A DNA stretch of 64,000 bases from Rhodovulum bhavnagarense (GTDB taxonomy: Bacteria > Pseudomonadota > Alphaproteobacteria > Rhodobacterales > Rhodobacteraceae): NCBI RefSeq assembly GCF_004343505.1, contig NZ_SLXU01000007.1:82890-146889 (forward strand), in the 5' to 3' direction. Below the pieces are notes generated by a model. That model was given only the letters and a program-made list of their open reading frames with translations. It was not told the origin of the DNA and searched no databases. Both the position numbers and the translations under genes were made by a program. Shown here piece by piece: positions 32,273-42,498 of this stretch (the stretch's first letter is position 1; each line of letters opens with the position of its first letter).

Positions 32273-33246
32273 CTCGATCCGATCAGCACGCCCGCCGCCA
32301 GGACCAGCGCACCGCCCAGCACCACCTGGAAGGCCGCGCGAAAGAACGGCGTTTCCATGTATTTCTTTTGTATCCAGGCGATTGCCCACAATTCCAGGAA
32401 GACCACGACCAGGGCAATGATCGTTGCCGTCCAGAAATGCGGAATCAGGTAGGGCAACGCATGGCCCAGCCCCCCAACCGCAGTCATCACGCCCGAGGCG
32501 ATACCGCGCTTGACCGGGGAACCGCGCCCCGAGATCCGGCCGTCATCCGACGCCGCCTCGGTAAAGCCCATCGAAATCCCCGCCCCGACCGAGGCCGCCA
32601 ACCCCACAAGGAACGTGGTCCAGGTGTCTTGCGTGGCAAAGGCGGTGGCAAATATCGGCGCCAGCGTGGATACCGACCCGTCCATCAACCCGGCCAGCCC
32701 CGGCTGTACCCAGGTCAGAACGAATTGCCGGTGCGCGGTGCGGGATTCGGCCTCTTTGGTTTCGTCGCCCAGGTGATCCCCGGTCAGTTTCTCGGCCGAA
32801 ACCGTATGCCCGGCCTCGGCCGCTGCCAGGTCGCCCAGCAATTTGCGCGTGCCGGCATCGCGGGTGCGCTTTGCGGCCTCAAGATAAAAATTATGGGCGT
32901 CCCGCTCCATCATCTCGGCTTCTTCGCGGATTCGTTCCAGCCCGAGATTCTGGACCAGCCAGACCGGGCGGCGGGCGTAATAGCCCGAAACATGTTCGCG
33001 CCGGACCAACGGGATGACCTCGCCGAACCGTTCGCGATGCTTGTCGATGAGGCGCTGACGGTGCAGATCCTCTTCGCGCGCCATGTCCTCGAAGATGCGT
33101 GCGCTGTCGGGGTAATCGGGGCGCAGACGTTCCGCATAGCTGCGATAGATACGGGCGTCATCCTCTTCGGACGAGATCGCGAGGGCCAGGATTTCCCTCT
33201 CGGACAGATCGGAAAAACGGCGGCGTTGGCTGACACCGGGAATCAT
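32269..33246 (-). CDS. mbfA: Membrane-bound ferritin-like iron exporter MbfA
   Basis: 325 residues. The N-terminal half (residues ~10-165) is a rubrerythrin/ferritin-like domain with Glu/His-rich helices (ISSEEDDARIYRSYAERL, MAREEDLHRQRLIDKH, AEAGHTVSAEKL). The C-terminal half is a VIT1/CCC1-type membrane domain (GLAGLMDGSVSTLAPIFATAFATQDTWTTFLVGLAASVGAGISMGFTEA). MbfA exports iron and protects against H2O2 in Bradyrhizobium and Agrobacterium, where Irr represses it under iron limitation. A perfect ICE motif lies 14 bp before the start codon. GC context normal. Confidence 0.92.
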   Translation of the reverse strand: MIPGVSQRRRFSDLSEREILALAISSEEDDARIYRSYAERLRPDYPDSARIFEDMAREEDLHRQRLIDKHRERFGEVIPLVRREHVSGYYARRPVWLVQNLGLERIREEAEMMERDAHNFYLEAAKRTRDAGTRKLLGDLAAAEAGHTVSAEKLTGDHLGDETKEAESRTAHRQFVLTWVQPGLAGLMDGSVSTLAPIFATAFATQDTWTTFLVGLAASVGAGISMGFTEAASDDGRISGRGSPVKRGIASGVMTAVGGLGHALPYLIPHFWTATIIALVVVFLELWAIAWIQKKYMETPFFRAAFQVVLGGALVLAAGVLIGSS

Positions 33247-33259
33247 GGGGGCCTCCCAT

Positions 33260-33278
33260 TTTTAGAATACTTCTAAAA
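33260..33278. promoter_or_regulatory. ICE (Irr box) upstream of mbfA
   Basis: TTTTAGAAtacTTCTAAAA is a perfect 8-bp inverted repeat around TAC, matching the iron control element TTTAGAA-N3-TTCTAAA bound by Irr. Its position next to the start codon suits repression of mbfA. Confidence 0.85.
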
Positions 33279-33410
33279 TAGTCCGACCGGGTTCGGCGGC
33301 AAGTCATCCTATGCAACCTTCGCAAGACGATGCCATGACGCGATTCGCCGCTCCCGCTTGCGGACGGTGAACTGCGCGGTCTAGACTGTTGCCCGGACAA
33401 CGAGGCCGAG

Positions 33411-34028
33411 ATGAACGCACCGACCGACAAGATCAAAAGGGGCCGAAAGTTCGACCAGGTCCTGGATGGTGCGCGCGAGGTCTTTCTGCGCGACGGTTTC
33501 GAAGGCGCCAGCGTGGACGAGATCGCGCGCGCCGCAGGCGTGTCCAAGGCCACGCTTTACAGTTATTTTCCCGACAAGCGCCTGCTGTTCATGGAGGTGT
33601 TCCGCCTGGAATGCGACCGCCAGACCGGCGCGGCGATGAACGAAATCGATTTCTGCGCGCCCATCGCCGAGGTTCTGCGCCAGGCCGCCCGACACATGGT
33701 CCTGTCGTTTCTCGCGCCCTTCAACCAGGCCGTATTCCGTATCTGCGTCGCAGAGGCCGACCGCTTTCCCGACCTTGGTGCGGCTTATTACGATTCCGGG
33801 CCGTTGCGCCTTCGCCACGAAATCGTGGCCCATCTCGACCAGGCCCGTGCCCGGCGCGAACTTGCAATCGACGACCTCGACCTCGCCGCCGACCAGTTCA
33901 TAGAGTTGTGCAAAACCGATCTCTACACGCGCTGCGTCTTCGGGGTCGATCACAGGTTCGGCGAGGCCGAGATCGAGCGCGTGGTCGAGGGCGCGGTAAC
34001 AATGTTCCTTGCACGCTATGGCGGCTGA
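33411..34028 (+). CDS. TetR-family transcriptional regulator
   Basis: 205 residues. N-terminal HTH: KFDQVLDGAREVFLRDGFEGASVDEIARAAGVSKATLYSYFPDKRLLFMEVF. The C-terminal ligand domain looks like AcrR-type members (FLAPFNQAVFRICVAEADRFPDLGAAYYDSG). Divergent from mbfA with about 165 bp between, but no own palindrome was recognised, so targets are unknown. The following 170 bp (34029-34199) hold no gene. Confidence 0.88.
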   Translation: MNAPTDKIKRGRKFDQVLDGAREVFLRDGFEGASVDEIARAAGVSKATLYSYFPDKRLLFMEVFRLECDRQTGAAMNEIDFCAPIAEVLRQAARHMVLSFLAPFNQAVFRICVAEADRFPDLGAAYYDSGPLRLRHEIVAHLDQARARRELAIDDLDLAADQFIELCKTDLYTRCVFGVDHRFGEAEIERVVEGAVTMFLARYGG

Positions 34029-34199
34029 CGGAAATCACCCCGGATCGCCCGGCTGACGACAGGCACCTGCGGGCCAGTCGCAACCGATACGCGCAAAGCG
34101 ACCCGGCCGGGCGCGGTGTGCCACGAGCCGGAGTTGCACCGGCCAGCACCGCGCGCTACCTCTCGGTCCTGACCCAACGCCGCCAAGGACGCCCGCCGC

Positions 34200-35075
34200 A
34201 TGCGCTCTGCCCTTTTCGAGGCCTATATCGAATCCGCCCGCCTGTATCCCGAGCTTTGGCGAACCTTTGCCGCGATCGCGGTCATGCTTCTCATTTATCT
34301 CGGCTTTTTTGCGCTGATGATCGTTGCGGCCTTTCCGGTTCTCGGGCCGCTGAACTATTTTGGCTGGTTGCGGGGGCTGACCGCGCCCGCCACGCCGGGC
34401 CATACATTATTCGTGCTGGGCAGTTTCGTCGGCATGGGGTTGGCCGTGCTGATTGCAACACCCGCATTGCATTACCGCGAACCAGGTAGCCTGTTTGGCC
34501 CGCTGCGCGACACGCTGCGCGGTTTCTTCAAGGCGCTGGCGGTTCTGACGCCGCTCTATGCGCTGTTATTCGCCGCGATCGCGCTTGGCACGCCGCTGGA
34601 GCCCAACCTGGACCCCACCACCTGGCTGCGGCTATTGCCGCTGGCGCTGGTACTGATCGTGATCCAGACCGGGTCGGAAGAACTGATCTTTCGCGGCTAC
34701 CTGCAACAGCAACTGGCCGCGCGCTTCGCCGCGCGCGCCATCTGGATGGGCCTGCCCGCGCTGATCTTCGCGGCACTGCATTTCAACCCCGCGGCCGGGG
34801 CCAACGCCTGGTTCATCATGGCCACGGTGCTGGCCTTTGCGCTGGCCGCGGCCGACCTGACCGAACGCTCCGGCAGCCTCGGAATCGCGATGGGCTGGCA
34901 TTTCGTCAACAATGTCAGCGCGATCCTTATGTGCTCGGTCAAGGGCACGATCACCGGGCTTGCGCTCTACGTCACCCCGTTCGATCTGTCCGATACGACC
35001 TGGGCGCCGCTATCCATGGGTCTCGACATCCTTGTGATCTACGTGATCTGGCGACTCTTGCGCGCGCGCATCTGA
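34200..35075 (+). CDS. CPBP-family intramembrane protease
   Basis: 291 residues and about 8 helices. CPBP (CAAX protease/bacteriocin-processing) motifs are complete: Glu160-Glu161 with Arg165 ([12 protein letters not shown]), His194 (AALHFNP) and His234 with Asn238 (MGWHFVNN). Such proteins are membrane metalloproteases; substrate unknown. Monocistronic, 76 bp before accD. Confidence 0.85.
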   Translation: MRSALFEAYIESARLYPELWRTFAAIAVMLLIYLGFFALMIVAAFPVLGPLNYFGWLRGLTAPATPGHTLFVLGSFVGMGLAVLIATPALHYREPGSLFGPLRDTLRGFFKALAVLTPLYALLFAAIALGTPLEPNLDPTTWLRLLPLALVLIVIQTGSEELIFRGYLQQQLAARFAARAIWMGLPALIFAALHFNPAAGANAWFIMATVLAFALAAADLTERSGSLGIAMGWHFVNNVSAILMCSVKGTITGLALYVTPFDLSDTTWAPLSMGLDILVIYVIWRLLRARI

Positions 35076-35151
35076 CCACCCGCGCCCGATTGCATTTCGG
35101 TCCCGCCGGGCTTATCTGGGCCAGCATACCGACGCGGAGGGCAGCCAGCCT

Positions 35152-36150
35152 ATGAACTGGATCAACAACTACGTCCGGCCCAAGATCAACTCGCTCTTCT
35201 CGCGCCGCGAGATACCCGAGAACCTGTGGACCAAATGCGACAGCTGCGGCACGATGTTGTTCCACCGCGAACTGGCCGAAAACCTCAATGTCTGTCCCCA
35301 TTGCGGCCATCACATGGGCATCCGCCCCCGCGACCGTTTCCTGACCCTGTTCGACGGTGGAATCTTTACCGAGGTCGAGGTGCCCAGGCCTCTGGCCGAT
35401 CCCTTGGGATTCCGCGACCAGAAAAAATACCCTGACCGGATGAAATCCGCCCAGAAAGCGACCGGCGAAAAAGAGGCGATGCTGGTCGCCGAGGGCGAGA
35501 TGGGCCGCACTCCGATCGTCGCGGCGGCGCAGGATTTCAGCTTCATGGGCGGCTCGATGGGCATGTATGTCGGCAACGCCATCATCGCCGGCGCCGCCCG
35601 CGCGGTGGAACTGAAACGCCCCTTCATCCTGTTTTCCGCCGCCGGCGGCGCCCGCATGCAGGAGGGCATCCTCAGCCTGATGCAGATGCCGCGCACCACC
35701 GTCGCGGTGCAGATGCTGAAAGAGGCCGGGCTGCCCTATATCGTGGTGCTGACCCATCCCACCACCGGCGGGGTGACAGCCTCCTACGCGATGCTGGGCG
35801 ATATCCAGATCGCCGAACCGAACGCGCTGATCTGCTTCGCCGGGCCGCGGGTCATCGAACAGACCATCCGCGAAAAGCTGCCCGAGGGGTTCCAGCGTGC
35901 CGAATACCTGCTGGACCACGGGATGCTGGACCGGGTGACGCCGCGCACGAAGCTGCGCGAGGAACTGATCACCATCACCCGGATGCTGATGGGCCTGCCG
36001 CCCGCGGTCATTGCCGATCTGCCGCCACCGGCCAGCTTTGCCCAGGGGCCACAGCAATCCGAACCGGCCGAGGCCGAGATCGAAACACCGACCACGACCG
36101 AAAAGCCCCTGCCGCGCCCCACTTATCCTGACCGGAAACCCCAGGAGTGA
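35152..36150 (+). CDS. accD: Acetyl-CoA carboxylase carboxyltransferase subunit beta
   Basis: 332 residues. Zinc ribbon with Cys29, Cys32, Cys48 and Cys51 (CDSC...CPHC), then the carboxyltransferase domain ([87 protein letters not shown]). It forms malonyl-CoA for fatty-acid synthesis with AccA. The Pro-rich tail is extra. Followed by folC with a GTGA overlap, the usual accD-folC pair. Confidence 0.96.
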   Translation: MNWINNYVRPKINSLFSRREIPENLWTKCDSCGTMLFHRELAENLNVCPHCGHHMGIRPRDRFLTLFDGGIFTEVEVPRPLADPLGFRDQKKYPDRMKSAQKATGEKEAMLVAEGEMGRTPIVAAAQDFSFMGGSMGMYVGNAIIAGAARAVELKRPFILFSAAGGARMQEGILSLMQMPRTTVAVQMLKEAGLPYIVVLTHPTTGGVTASYAMLGDIQIAEPNALICFAGPRVIEQTIREKLPEGFQRAEYLLDHGMLDRVTPRTKLREELITITRMLMGLPPAVIADLPPPASFAQGPQQSEPAEAEIETPTTTEKPLPRPTYPDRKPQE

Positions 36151-37421
36151 CCTGCGCCCCCAGCGACATCCTGCTGGAACGGATGATGGCGCTACACCCC
36201 AAGGTGATCGACCTGACGCTGGATCGCGTCCAGCGCCTTCTATCCGCGCTCGACCATCCCGAACGCCGCCTGGCCCCGGTAGTCCATATCGCGGGCACCA
36301 ATGGCAAGGGTTCGACGCTCGCGATGGTCCGCGCGGGCCTGCAGGGCGCGGGCCACCGGGTCCAGGCTTATACCTCGCCGCACCTGGCCCGGTTTCACGA
36401 ACGCATCCGTCTTTCGGACGGGCTGATCTCCGAGCCTGCCCTTGCCGCGATCCTTGACGAGTGCGAACACGCCAATGGCGGCGCGCCCATCACCTATTTC
36501 GAGATCACCACCTGCGCCGCCCTGCTGGCCTTCGCCCGCGACCCGGCCGACTGGTGCCTGCTGGAGGTGGGCCTCGGCGGACGGCTGGACGCCACCAATG
36601 TGGTGGACCGGCCCGCGCTGAGCGTGATCACGCCCGTCTCGATCGACCACCAGCAGTTCCTGGGCGACACCCTGGCGCAGATCGCCGCCGAAAAGGCCGG
36701 CATCCTGAAACGCGGCGTGCCCTGCGTGGTCGGCCCGCAAGAGGACGCCGCGCTGGAGGTGATCGAGGACCGCGCCGCCCGCCTCGGCGCCCCGCTGATC
36801 GCCCATGGCCAGCACTGGCATGTCTGGGAAGAACGCGGCCGGCTGATCTTCCAGGACGAGCATGGCCTGATGGACCTGCCCCTGCCCCGCCTGACCGGCC
36901 CGCACCAGATCCAGAACGCCGGGACCGCGCTGGCCGCCCTGCGCGCCCTGGGCCAGGACGACACCGCCGCCGAGGCCGCGATGACCCGTGCCGACTGGCC
37001 CGCCCGGATGCAGCGCCTGCGCCGGGGCCCGCTGGTCACAGCCGCGGACCGGGCCGAGCTTTGGCTCGACGGCGGCCACAACCCCGCCGCCGGTACGGCG
37101 CTCGCCGCGGCCCTTGCCACCCTGCCCGCGCGCCCCGTGCACCTGGTCTGCGGCATGCTGAACACCAAGGACGTGGCGGGCTTCCTGCGCCCCCTGGCCG
37201 GCATCGCCGAAAGCCTCACCGCCGTCTCCATCCCGGGCGAGGCCAACACCCTGCCTGCCGATACCACCGCCCGGATCGCCCGTGACGCTGGCCTGCCCGC
37301 CACCACCGCCGACAGCCCGGCCAAGGCCATCGCTCGCATTGCCGGGGCCGCCCCGAACGCCCGCATCGTGATCTGCGGCTCGCTCTACCTGGCCGGGCGG
37401 GTGCTGCGCGACAACGCCTGA
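36147..37421 (+). CDS. folC: Bifunctional folylpolyglutamate synthase/dihydrofolate synthase
   Basis: 424 residues from a GTG that overlaps the accD stop. P-loop GTNGKGS at 50-56; Mur-ligase-like features follow ([70 protein letters not shown]). Adds glutamate to dihydropteroate and folates. Confidence 0.95.
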   Translation: MTCAPSDILLERMMALHPKVIDLTLDRVQRLLSALDHPERRLAPVVHIAGTNGKGSTLAMVRAGLQGAGHRVQAYTSPHLARFHERIRLSDGLISEPALAAILDECEHANGGAPITYFEITTCAALLAFARDPADWCLLEVGLGGRLDATNVVDRPALSVITPVSIDHQQFLGDTLAQIAAEKAGILKRGVPCVVGPQEDAALEVIEDRAARLGAPLIAHGQHWHVWEERGRLIFQDEHGLMDLPLPRLTGPHQIQNAGTALAALRALGQDDTAAEAAMTRADWPARMQRLRRGPLVTAADRAELWLDGGHNPAAGTALAAALATLPARPVHLVCGMLNTKDVAGFLRPLAGIAESLTAVSIPGEANTLPADTTARIARDAGLPATTADSPAKAIARIAGAAPNARIVICGSLYLAGRVLRDNA

Positions 37422-37483
37422 CCGCACCCGACCCTTCTTCTTGGGCAAAATACCCCGGGGGAGTCGCCGGGGAACCCGGCGGC

Positions 37484-37498
37484 GGGGGCAGCGCCCCC
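37484..37498 (+). terminator. Hairpin downstream of folC
   Basis: GGGGGC-AGC-GCCCCC, preceded by TTGGGCAAAATACCCC. It lies 63 bp after the folC stop, a GC-rich palindromic stretch of the kind repeated in many Rhodobacterales genomes. No T-tract. Confidence 0.4.
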
Positions 37499-37570
37499 TG
37501 ACCCGGTCTCAACTCTTGCCCGGCCTCCCGCGACGCGCTAGGCCGGGGACAGCGCCAATCGGAGGATCCC

Positions 37571-38401
37571 ATGCAAGCGGTTTCGGAAAACAAGTGTTTC
37601 GGCGGGGTACAGGGCGTCTATACCCATGCCTCGGATGTCTGCGGCTGCGACATGACCTTCGGCCTGTTCCTGCCGGCCGAGGCTGCGGACGGCCCGGTGC
37701 CGGTCCTGTGGTATCTCTCGGGCCTGACCTGCACCCATGAAAACGCCATGACCAAGGCCGGCGCGCAGCAATGGGCGGCCGAACAGGGCATCGCGCTGGT
37801 CTTCCCCGACACCTCGCCCCGGGGCGAGGGCATCGCCGATGACGACAGCTACAACCTGGGCACCGGCGCGGGCTTCTACGTGAATGCCACGCAGGACCCC
37901 TGGGCTGCGAACTACCGGATGTGGGACTACGTGGCCGAGGAACTGCCGCGCCTGCTGGTCAACAACGTCGCCATCGACGAGGACCGGCAAGCGATCTGCG
38001 GCCATTCCATGGGCGGGCACGGGGCGCTGACCATCGCCATGGCCTATCCCGGCCGCTTCGCCTCGGTCTCGGCGCTGGCGCCGATCACCCATCCCAGCAC
38101 CTCGGACTGGGCGAAAAAGCCGATCCACGCCTATCTGGGCGAGGGCAACGTGGACTGGACGCGGCATGACGCCTGCCTGTCGCTGCGCGCAAACGGCTTC
38201 GCCGGGCCGATGCTGATCGACCAGGGCACCAAGGACCCCTTCATCGACTCGCTGATGCCCGAGGCGCTGGCCGCCGCGATCACCGAAACCCGCCACCCCG
38301 GCACCCTGCGGATGCAGGCGGGATACGATCACAGCTATTTCTTCGTCTCTAGCTTCATCGAGGATCACGTCGCCTTCCACGCCGAGGCGCTCTACGCGTG
38401 A
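37571..38401 (+). CDS. fghA: S-formylglutathione hydrolase
   Basis: 276 residues, normal length. Esterase-D/FghA signatures: VLWYLSGLTCTHENAMTKAGAQQ; nucleophile Ser146 in CGHSMGGHGAL; YDHSYFF near residue 255 with the catalytic His. It hydrolyses S-formylglutathione in glutathione-dependent formaldehyde oxidation. GGAGG is just upstream. The stop overlaps the next start. Confidence 0.95.
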   Translation: MQAVSENKCFGGVQGVYTHASDVCGCDMTFGLFLPAEAADGPVPVLWYLSGLTCTHENAMTKAGAQQWAAEQGIALVFPDTSPRGEGIADDDSYNLGTGAGFYVNATQDPWAANYRMWDYVAEELPRLLVNNVAIDEDRQAICGHSMGGHGALTIAMAYPGRFASVSALAPITHPSTSDWAKKPIHAYLGEGNVDWTRHDACLSLRANGFAGPMLIDQGTKDPFIDSLMPEALAAAITETRHPGTLRMQAGYDHSYFFVSSFIEDHVAFHAEALYA

Positions 38402-38850
38402 GCCGGGTCTTCGTCGACGCCGACGCCTGCCCGGTCAAGGCCGAGGCGCTGCGCGTGGCCGAACGCCACGGGGCCGACGTCATCTATGTCGCCAATGGCG
38501 GGCTGCGCCCGGTCGACCACCCGCTGGTGCGCATGGTCTATGTGCCCGAGGGCCCCGACGAGGCCGACAAATGGATCGCCGATCAGGCCGGGCCGGGCGA
38601 TGTGGTGGTCACCGCCGATGTGCCGCTCGCCGCGAAATGCGTGGCCACCGGCGCGCGCGTGCTCAACCACAATGGCGAGGCGTTCACCAAGGCCAACATG
38701 GGTGAGAAACTGGCCACCCGCGATCTGATGGCCGATCTGCGCGCGGCCGATCCGTTCCGGCAGGGCGGGGGCAAGGGGTTTTCCAGGGCCGACCGCACCC
38801 GGTTCCTGGACGCGCTGGAACGCGCGCTGCGGGCCATCGCGGCGCAGTGA
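38398..38850 (+). CDS. YaiI/YqxD family (DUF188) protein
   Basis: 150 residues from a GTG overlapping the fghA stop. Family signatures: VFVDADACPVKAEALRVAERHGADVIYVAN at the N-terminus and GDVVVTADVPLAAKC; ends with GGKGFSRADRTRFLDALERAL. Putative PIN-like nuclease fold; function unproven. Confidence 0.9.
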   Translation: MSRVFVDADACPVKAEALRVAERHGADVIYVANGGLRPVDHPLVRMVYVPEGPDEADKWIADQAGPGDVVVTADVPLAAKCVATGARVLNHNGEAFTKANMGEKLATRDLMADLRAADPFRQGGGKGFSRADRTRFLDALERALRAIAAQ

Positions 38851-38893
38851 CATCCGCGGGCGTGCCCGCGACAGGCAAGTGGCAGGAGGCAAG

Positions 38894-39523
38894 ATGCCCA
38901 TCGACGCCGTCGTCTTCGATATCGGGCGGGTCCTGATCGACTGGCAGCCCGAGAAATTCTATGACCGTGCCATCGGCCCGGACCGGCGGCGGGCGCTGTT
39001 CGACGCGGTCGATCTTTACCGGATGAACGATGGCGTGGACCTGGGCGCCGATTTCGCAGAGTCGGTGGAGGCACTGGCCGCCGCCCATCCCGACTGGGCC
39101 GCCGAGATCCGGCTGTGGCGCAGCCACTGGATCGAGATGGCGCAACCAGAGATCCCCGGCTCTGTCCGGGTGCTGCGCGCGCTCAAGGCCCGGGGCGTGC
39201 CGGTCTATGCCCTGACCAATTTCGGCGCCGAGACGTTCCAGACCGCCTGCGCCGCCTATCCCTTCCTCGATCTCTTCGACCGCCGCTTCGTGTCGGCCCA
39301 TCTGCGGGTGATGAAGCCCGCGCCGGGCATCTACGAAATCCTGGAGGCCGAAACCGGCCATCCGCCGGAGCGGTTGATTTTCACCGACGACAAGGCCGAA
39401 AATGTCGATGCCGCCGCCGCGCGCGGCTGGCACACACATCTGTTCACGGGCCCCGAGGGCTGGGCCGCCCGGCTGCGCGAAGCAGGGCTTCTGACCGAAA
39501 AGGAGGGGGCGCCCCATGGTTGA
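38894..39523 (+). CDS. HAD-superfamily hydrolase
   Basis: 209 residues from ATG 38894 with AGGAGG upstream; a GTG at 38879 is less likely. Motif I VFDIGRVLIDW (Asp9 nucleophile; the usual second Asp is Gly11, as in YihX-type sugar phosphatases), motif II ALTNFG, motif IV IFTDDKAENVDAAAARGW. Likely a small phosphatase. Overlaps the next gene by 8 bp. Confidence 0.85.
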   Translation: MPIDAVVFDIGRVLIDWQPEKFYDRAIGPDRRRALFDAVDLYRMNDGVDLGADFAESVEALAAAHPDWAAEIRLWRSHWIEMAQPEIPGSVRVLRALKARGVPVYALTNFGAETFQTACAAYPFLDLFDRRFVSAHLRVMKPAPGIYEILEAETGHPPERLIFTDDKAENVDAAAARGWHTHLFTGPEGWAARLREAGLLTEKEGAPHG

Positions 39524-40433
39524 GATCATCGGATTTGCCGAGGGCGAGGCGCGGATGAGCTGGCCGGGGCTGTGCGCCGCGCTGGAGGCCGGGCACAGCC
39601 TGCCACGGGCCGAGGTGGCCGACAGTTTCCTATACCGCGGCGACGATACGCTGCTGTCCCGCGCGGCCTGGATCGACGGGATGGGTCTGGCGGTGAAATC
39701 GGCGACGATCTTTCCCGGCAATGCGGGCCGCGACCTGCCTGCGGTCAATGGCGGCGTCAGCCTCTATTCCGACCGCGACGGCACGCTGGACGCGATCATC
39801 GACTTTCACCTCGTCACCAAGTGGAAGACCGCGGGCGACAGCCTGCTGGCGGCCACCAGGCTGGCCCGGCCCGACAGCCGCCGCATCCTGATCGTGGGCG
39901 CCGGCAACGTGGCGCAGTCCCTCCACGCGGCCTATTCCAGCGCCTTCCCCGAGGCCGAATTCACCGTCTGGAACCGCTCGCGCGCGGGGGCCGAGAGGCT
40001 GGCCGCCGCCTCCCCGGGCGTCACCATCGCAGAGGATCTGGAAACGGCGGTGCGCGCGGCCGATATCGTCACCTCGGCCACCATGGCGACAGAGCCGCTG
40101 ATCCGGGGCGCGTGGCTGCAACCGGGCCAGCATGTCGACCTGATCGGCGCCTTCCGCCCCGACATGCGCGAGGCCGACGATGCCGCGCTGCAAAAGGCGC
40201 GGGTCTTCGTCGACAGCCGCGATACCACGCTCGACCATATCGGCGAGCTGAAAATCCCGCTGGCCGCCGGGGCGATCGGCCGGGACACCGTGCTGGCCGA
40301 TTACTACGACCTGCCCTCGGGCGGCTTTGCCCGGCAATCGGACGACGAGATCACGCTATTCAAGAATGGCGGCGGCGCGCATCTGGACCTGATGACCAGC
40401 CGCTACATCCTCGATGCGTGGCGCACGGCATGA
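39516..40433 (+). CDS. Ornithine cyclodeaminase/mu-crystallin family protein
   Basis: 305 residues. Family features: SRAAWIDGMGLAVKSATIFPGNAGRDLPAVNGGVSLY, with a Lys that contacts substrate carboxylate, then the NAD-binding fold RRILIVGAGNVAQSLHAAYSSAFPEAEFTVWNRS and ADIVTSATMATEPLI. It could be an ornithine cyclodeaminase, a ketimine reductase or an alanine-type dehydrogenase; not decidable here. Overlaps both neighbours. Confidence 0.88.
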   Translation: MVEIIGFAEGEARMSWPGLCAALEAGHSLPRAEVADSFLYRGDDTLLSRAAWIDGMGLAVKSATIFPGNAGRDLPAVNGGVSLYSDRDGTLDAIIDFHLVTKWKTAGDSLLAATRLARPDSRRILIVGAGNVAQSLHAAYSSAFPEAEFTVWNRSRAGAERLAAASPGVTIAEDLETAVRAADIVTSATMATEPLIRGAWLQPGQHVDLIGAFRPDMREADDAALQKARVFVDSRDTTLDHIGELKIPLAAGAIGRDTVLADYYDLPSGGFARQSDDEITLFKNGGGAHLDLMTSRYILDAWRTA

Positions 40434-41356
40434 TCTGGGGTCTTTTCGTGGCAATCGCGGGGCTGGTCATCCTGGCCTGGCCGCTATCGGAATGGCGGCG
40501 CAGGCCGATGGACCGGGCGGCTCGCGACGATGCACCGGGGCAGATCGCCGATCTGCCCTCGGGAGCGACCCATTACCGCTGGAACGGACCGGTTCGCGGG
40601 CAGGTCGCAGTCTGCCTGCACGGGCTGACCACGGGCAATTACATCCTTGAGGACATCGCTGCGAACCTGGCCCGGATGGGGTTCAGGGTACTGCGCTATG
40701 ACCTTTACGGGCGCGGCTATTCGGACCGGCCGCGGGGCGCGCAGGATCGCGCCTTTTTCCTGCGCCAACTCGAGGAAATGCTGGACCATGCCGGGATCGA
40801 GGCGCCTTTCACGCTGGTGGGCTATTCCATGGGCGGCGCGCTGGCGACAGCCTTTGCCGCCGATCACCCCCACCGGGTCACGCGGCTGGTGCTGCTGGCC
40901 AGCGCAGGGCTGGGCCATACCGCGCCGCCGCTGCCGCGACTGACCCAGCGTTTGCCGGTGGTCGGGGACTGGCTGGCGCGGGTGACGGGCGGCTGGCAAT
41001 TGCGGCACATGACCCGGCAGGCCGCGCGCATAGCCCCCCTGCCGCCCGCGCTGGTCGAGGCACAGATCGCCGAGACCCGCTATCGCGGCTTTATTCCGGC
41101 GGTTCTGTCCAGCATGCGCCACATGCTGGCCGCCGATTTCGCCCCCGATCACGGGCGCATCGCCCGTGCGGGGGTGCCGGTTCTGGCGGTCTGGGCGGGC
41201 GAGGACGAATTGATCCTGCCCACCGCGCCTGGTCGGCTGGCCAAACTTAACCGCACGGCGCAACAACACGGCATCGCGGGGGCCAGCCATGCCCTGGTGG
41301 TCACCCATGCCCCAGAGATTCACCTCGCCATACAGGGGTTTGTCCGCGACACCTGA
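40430..41356 (+). CDS. Membrane-anchored alpha/beta hydrolase
   Basis: 308 residues from ATG 40430, overlapping the previous stop. An N-terminal helix (residues 2-19) is followed by the hydrolase fold: oxyanion region VCLHGLT, nucleophile Ser133 in GYSMGGALA, Asp in WAGEDELILP and His in GASHALVV. Substrate unknown. Last gene of the 38894-41356 run. Confidence 0.88.
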   Translation: MIWGLFVAIAGLVILAWPLSEWRRRPMDRAARDDAPGQIADLPSGATHYRWNGPVRGQVAVCLHGLTTGNYILEDIAANLARMGFRVLRYDLYGRGYSDRPRGAQDRAFFLRQLEEMLDHAGIEAPFTLVGYSMGGALATAFAADHPHRVTRLVLLASAGLGHTAPPLPRLTQRLPVVGDWLARVTGGWQLRHMTRQAARIAPLPPALVEAQIAETRYRGFIPAVLSSMRHMLAADFAPDHGRIARAGVPVLAVWAGEDELILPTAPGRLAKLNRTAQQHGIAGASHALVVTHAPEIHLAIQGFVRDT

Positions 41357-41406
41357 ACGTGCTGGTCACCCTTTCCTTCTGCGACGCAGCATCCTAGAAC
41401 CCGGAC

Positions 41407-42489
41407 ATGGGCGAAACGCTTCGCAGCCTTTACGACGCGCGCGTGGCCGCGGGCGACCTGCGGCCCGATCCGGCGCAGATCGTCGCGATTGGCCCGCTGG
41501 AGCGTATCCGCGACGCATTGGAAAATGCCCCTCCCCCACCAAGAACGCGGTTTTTCCGCAAACCGCCGCCCCCCGAACCCGTGCGCGGGCTTTACCTTTG
41601 GGGCGGCGTAGGGCGAGGAAAATCCATGTTGATGGATTTCTTCTTTGAAAATGTAGGGATCGAGGGCAAGCGGCGCATCCATTTTCACGCCTTTATGCAA
41701 GAGGTGCAGTCCGGCCTGCACGCCGCCCGCGCCGAAGGGGCCGACGATGCGCTGCGCCCCGTGGCGACACGGATGGCCGAGGGGCTGCGCCTGCTCTGCC
41801 TCGACGAGATGCAGATCACCGACATCACCGACGCGATGATCGTGGGACGTCTGTTCGAACTGTTGTTCGCCGCCGGGGTTTGCGTGGTCACGACCTCGAA
41901 CCGCGTGCCGGACGATCTCTACAAGGACGGGCTTCAACGTGACCGGTTCCTGCCTTTCATCGTACAGATCAAGACACGGCTCGAGGTCATGCACCTCGCC
42001 TCGCCCACTGATTACCGGCAGAACAGGCTGACCGGGGCGGATGTCTATTTCACCCCGGCCGACCGCCTGGCACACGAGGCCATGGCCGCGATCTGGGTCG
42101 ACTTCACCGACGGGGCGGGTTCCCCTCTGATCTTGCGCGTGCAGGGCCGCACGGTAGATATCCCGTTGTTTCACAACGGGGTAGGGCGCGCGACCTTCTG
42201 GGATCTCTGCGCCAAACCGCTGGGGCCGGCCGATTACCTGGCCATCGCCCAAGCGGTGCGGGTGCTGCTGTTGGAAGACATCCCCATGCTGTCGAGCGAG
42301 AACTACAACGAGGCGCGCCGCTTCGTCACGCTGATCGACGCGCTTTACGAGGCGCGCGTGCGCCTGATCGCCTCGGCCGCCGCCGCGCCCGAGATGCTGT
42401 ATCTCGAAGGTGCGGGATCGTTCGAATTCGAACGCACTGCCAGCCGCCTGCGCGAGATGCAGGCCGCCAGTTGGGCGCCGCCGGGCTGA
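41407..42489 (+). CDS. zapE: Cell division ATPase ZapE (AFG1 family)
   Basis: 360 residues. AFG1/ZapE features: Walker A GGVGRGKS at 66-73, HFHAFMQEVQSGLH, LRLLCLDEMQITDITDAMIVGRLFELLF, and TSNRVPDDLYKDGLQRDRFLPFI. In E. coli ZapE works at the Z-ring under stress. Monocistronic; convergent with the glycerol operon. Confidence 0.93.
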   Translation: MGETLRSLYDARVAAGDLRPDPAQIVAIGPLERIRDALENAPPPPRTRFFRKPPPPEPVRGLYLWGGVGRGKSMLMDFFFENVGIEGKRRIHFHAFMQEVQSGLHAARAEGADDALRPVATRMAEGLRLLCLDEMQITDITDAMIVGRLFELLFAAGVCVVTTSNRVPDDLYKDGLQRDRFLPFIVQIKTRLEVMHLASPTDYRQNRLTGADVYFTPADRLAHEAMAAIWVDFTDGAGSPLILRVQGRTVDIPLFHNGVGRATFWDLCAKPLGPADYLAIAQAVRVLLLEDIPMLSSENYNEARRFVTLIDALYEARVRLIASAAAAPEMLYLEGAGSFEFERTASRLREMQAASWAPPG

Positions 42490-42498
42490 GAGGCGCGC

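Noticed and set aside
37441..37498. CRISPR-like or REP array after folC
   Set aside because: Only one copy of the GC-rich palindrome is visible here; no repeats with spacers. Kept only as a hairpin.
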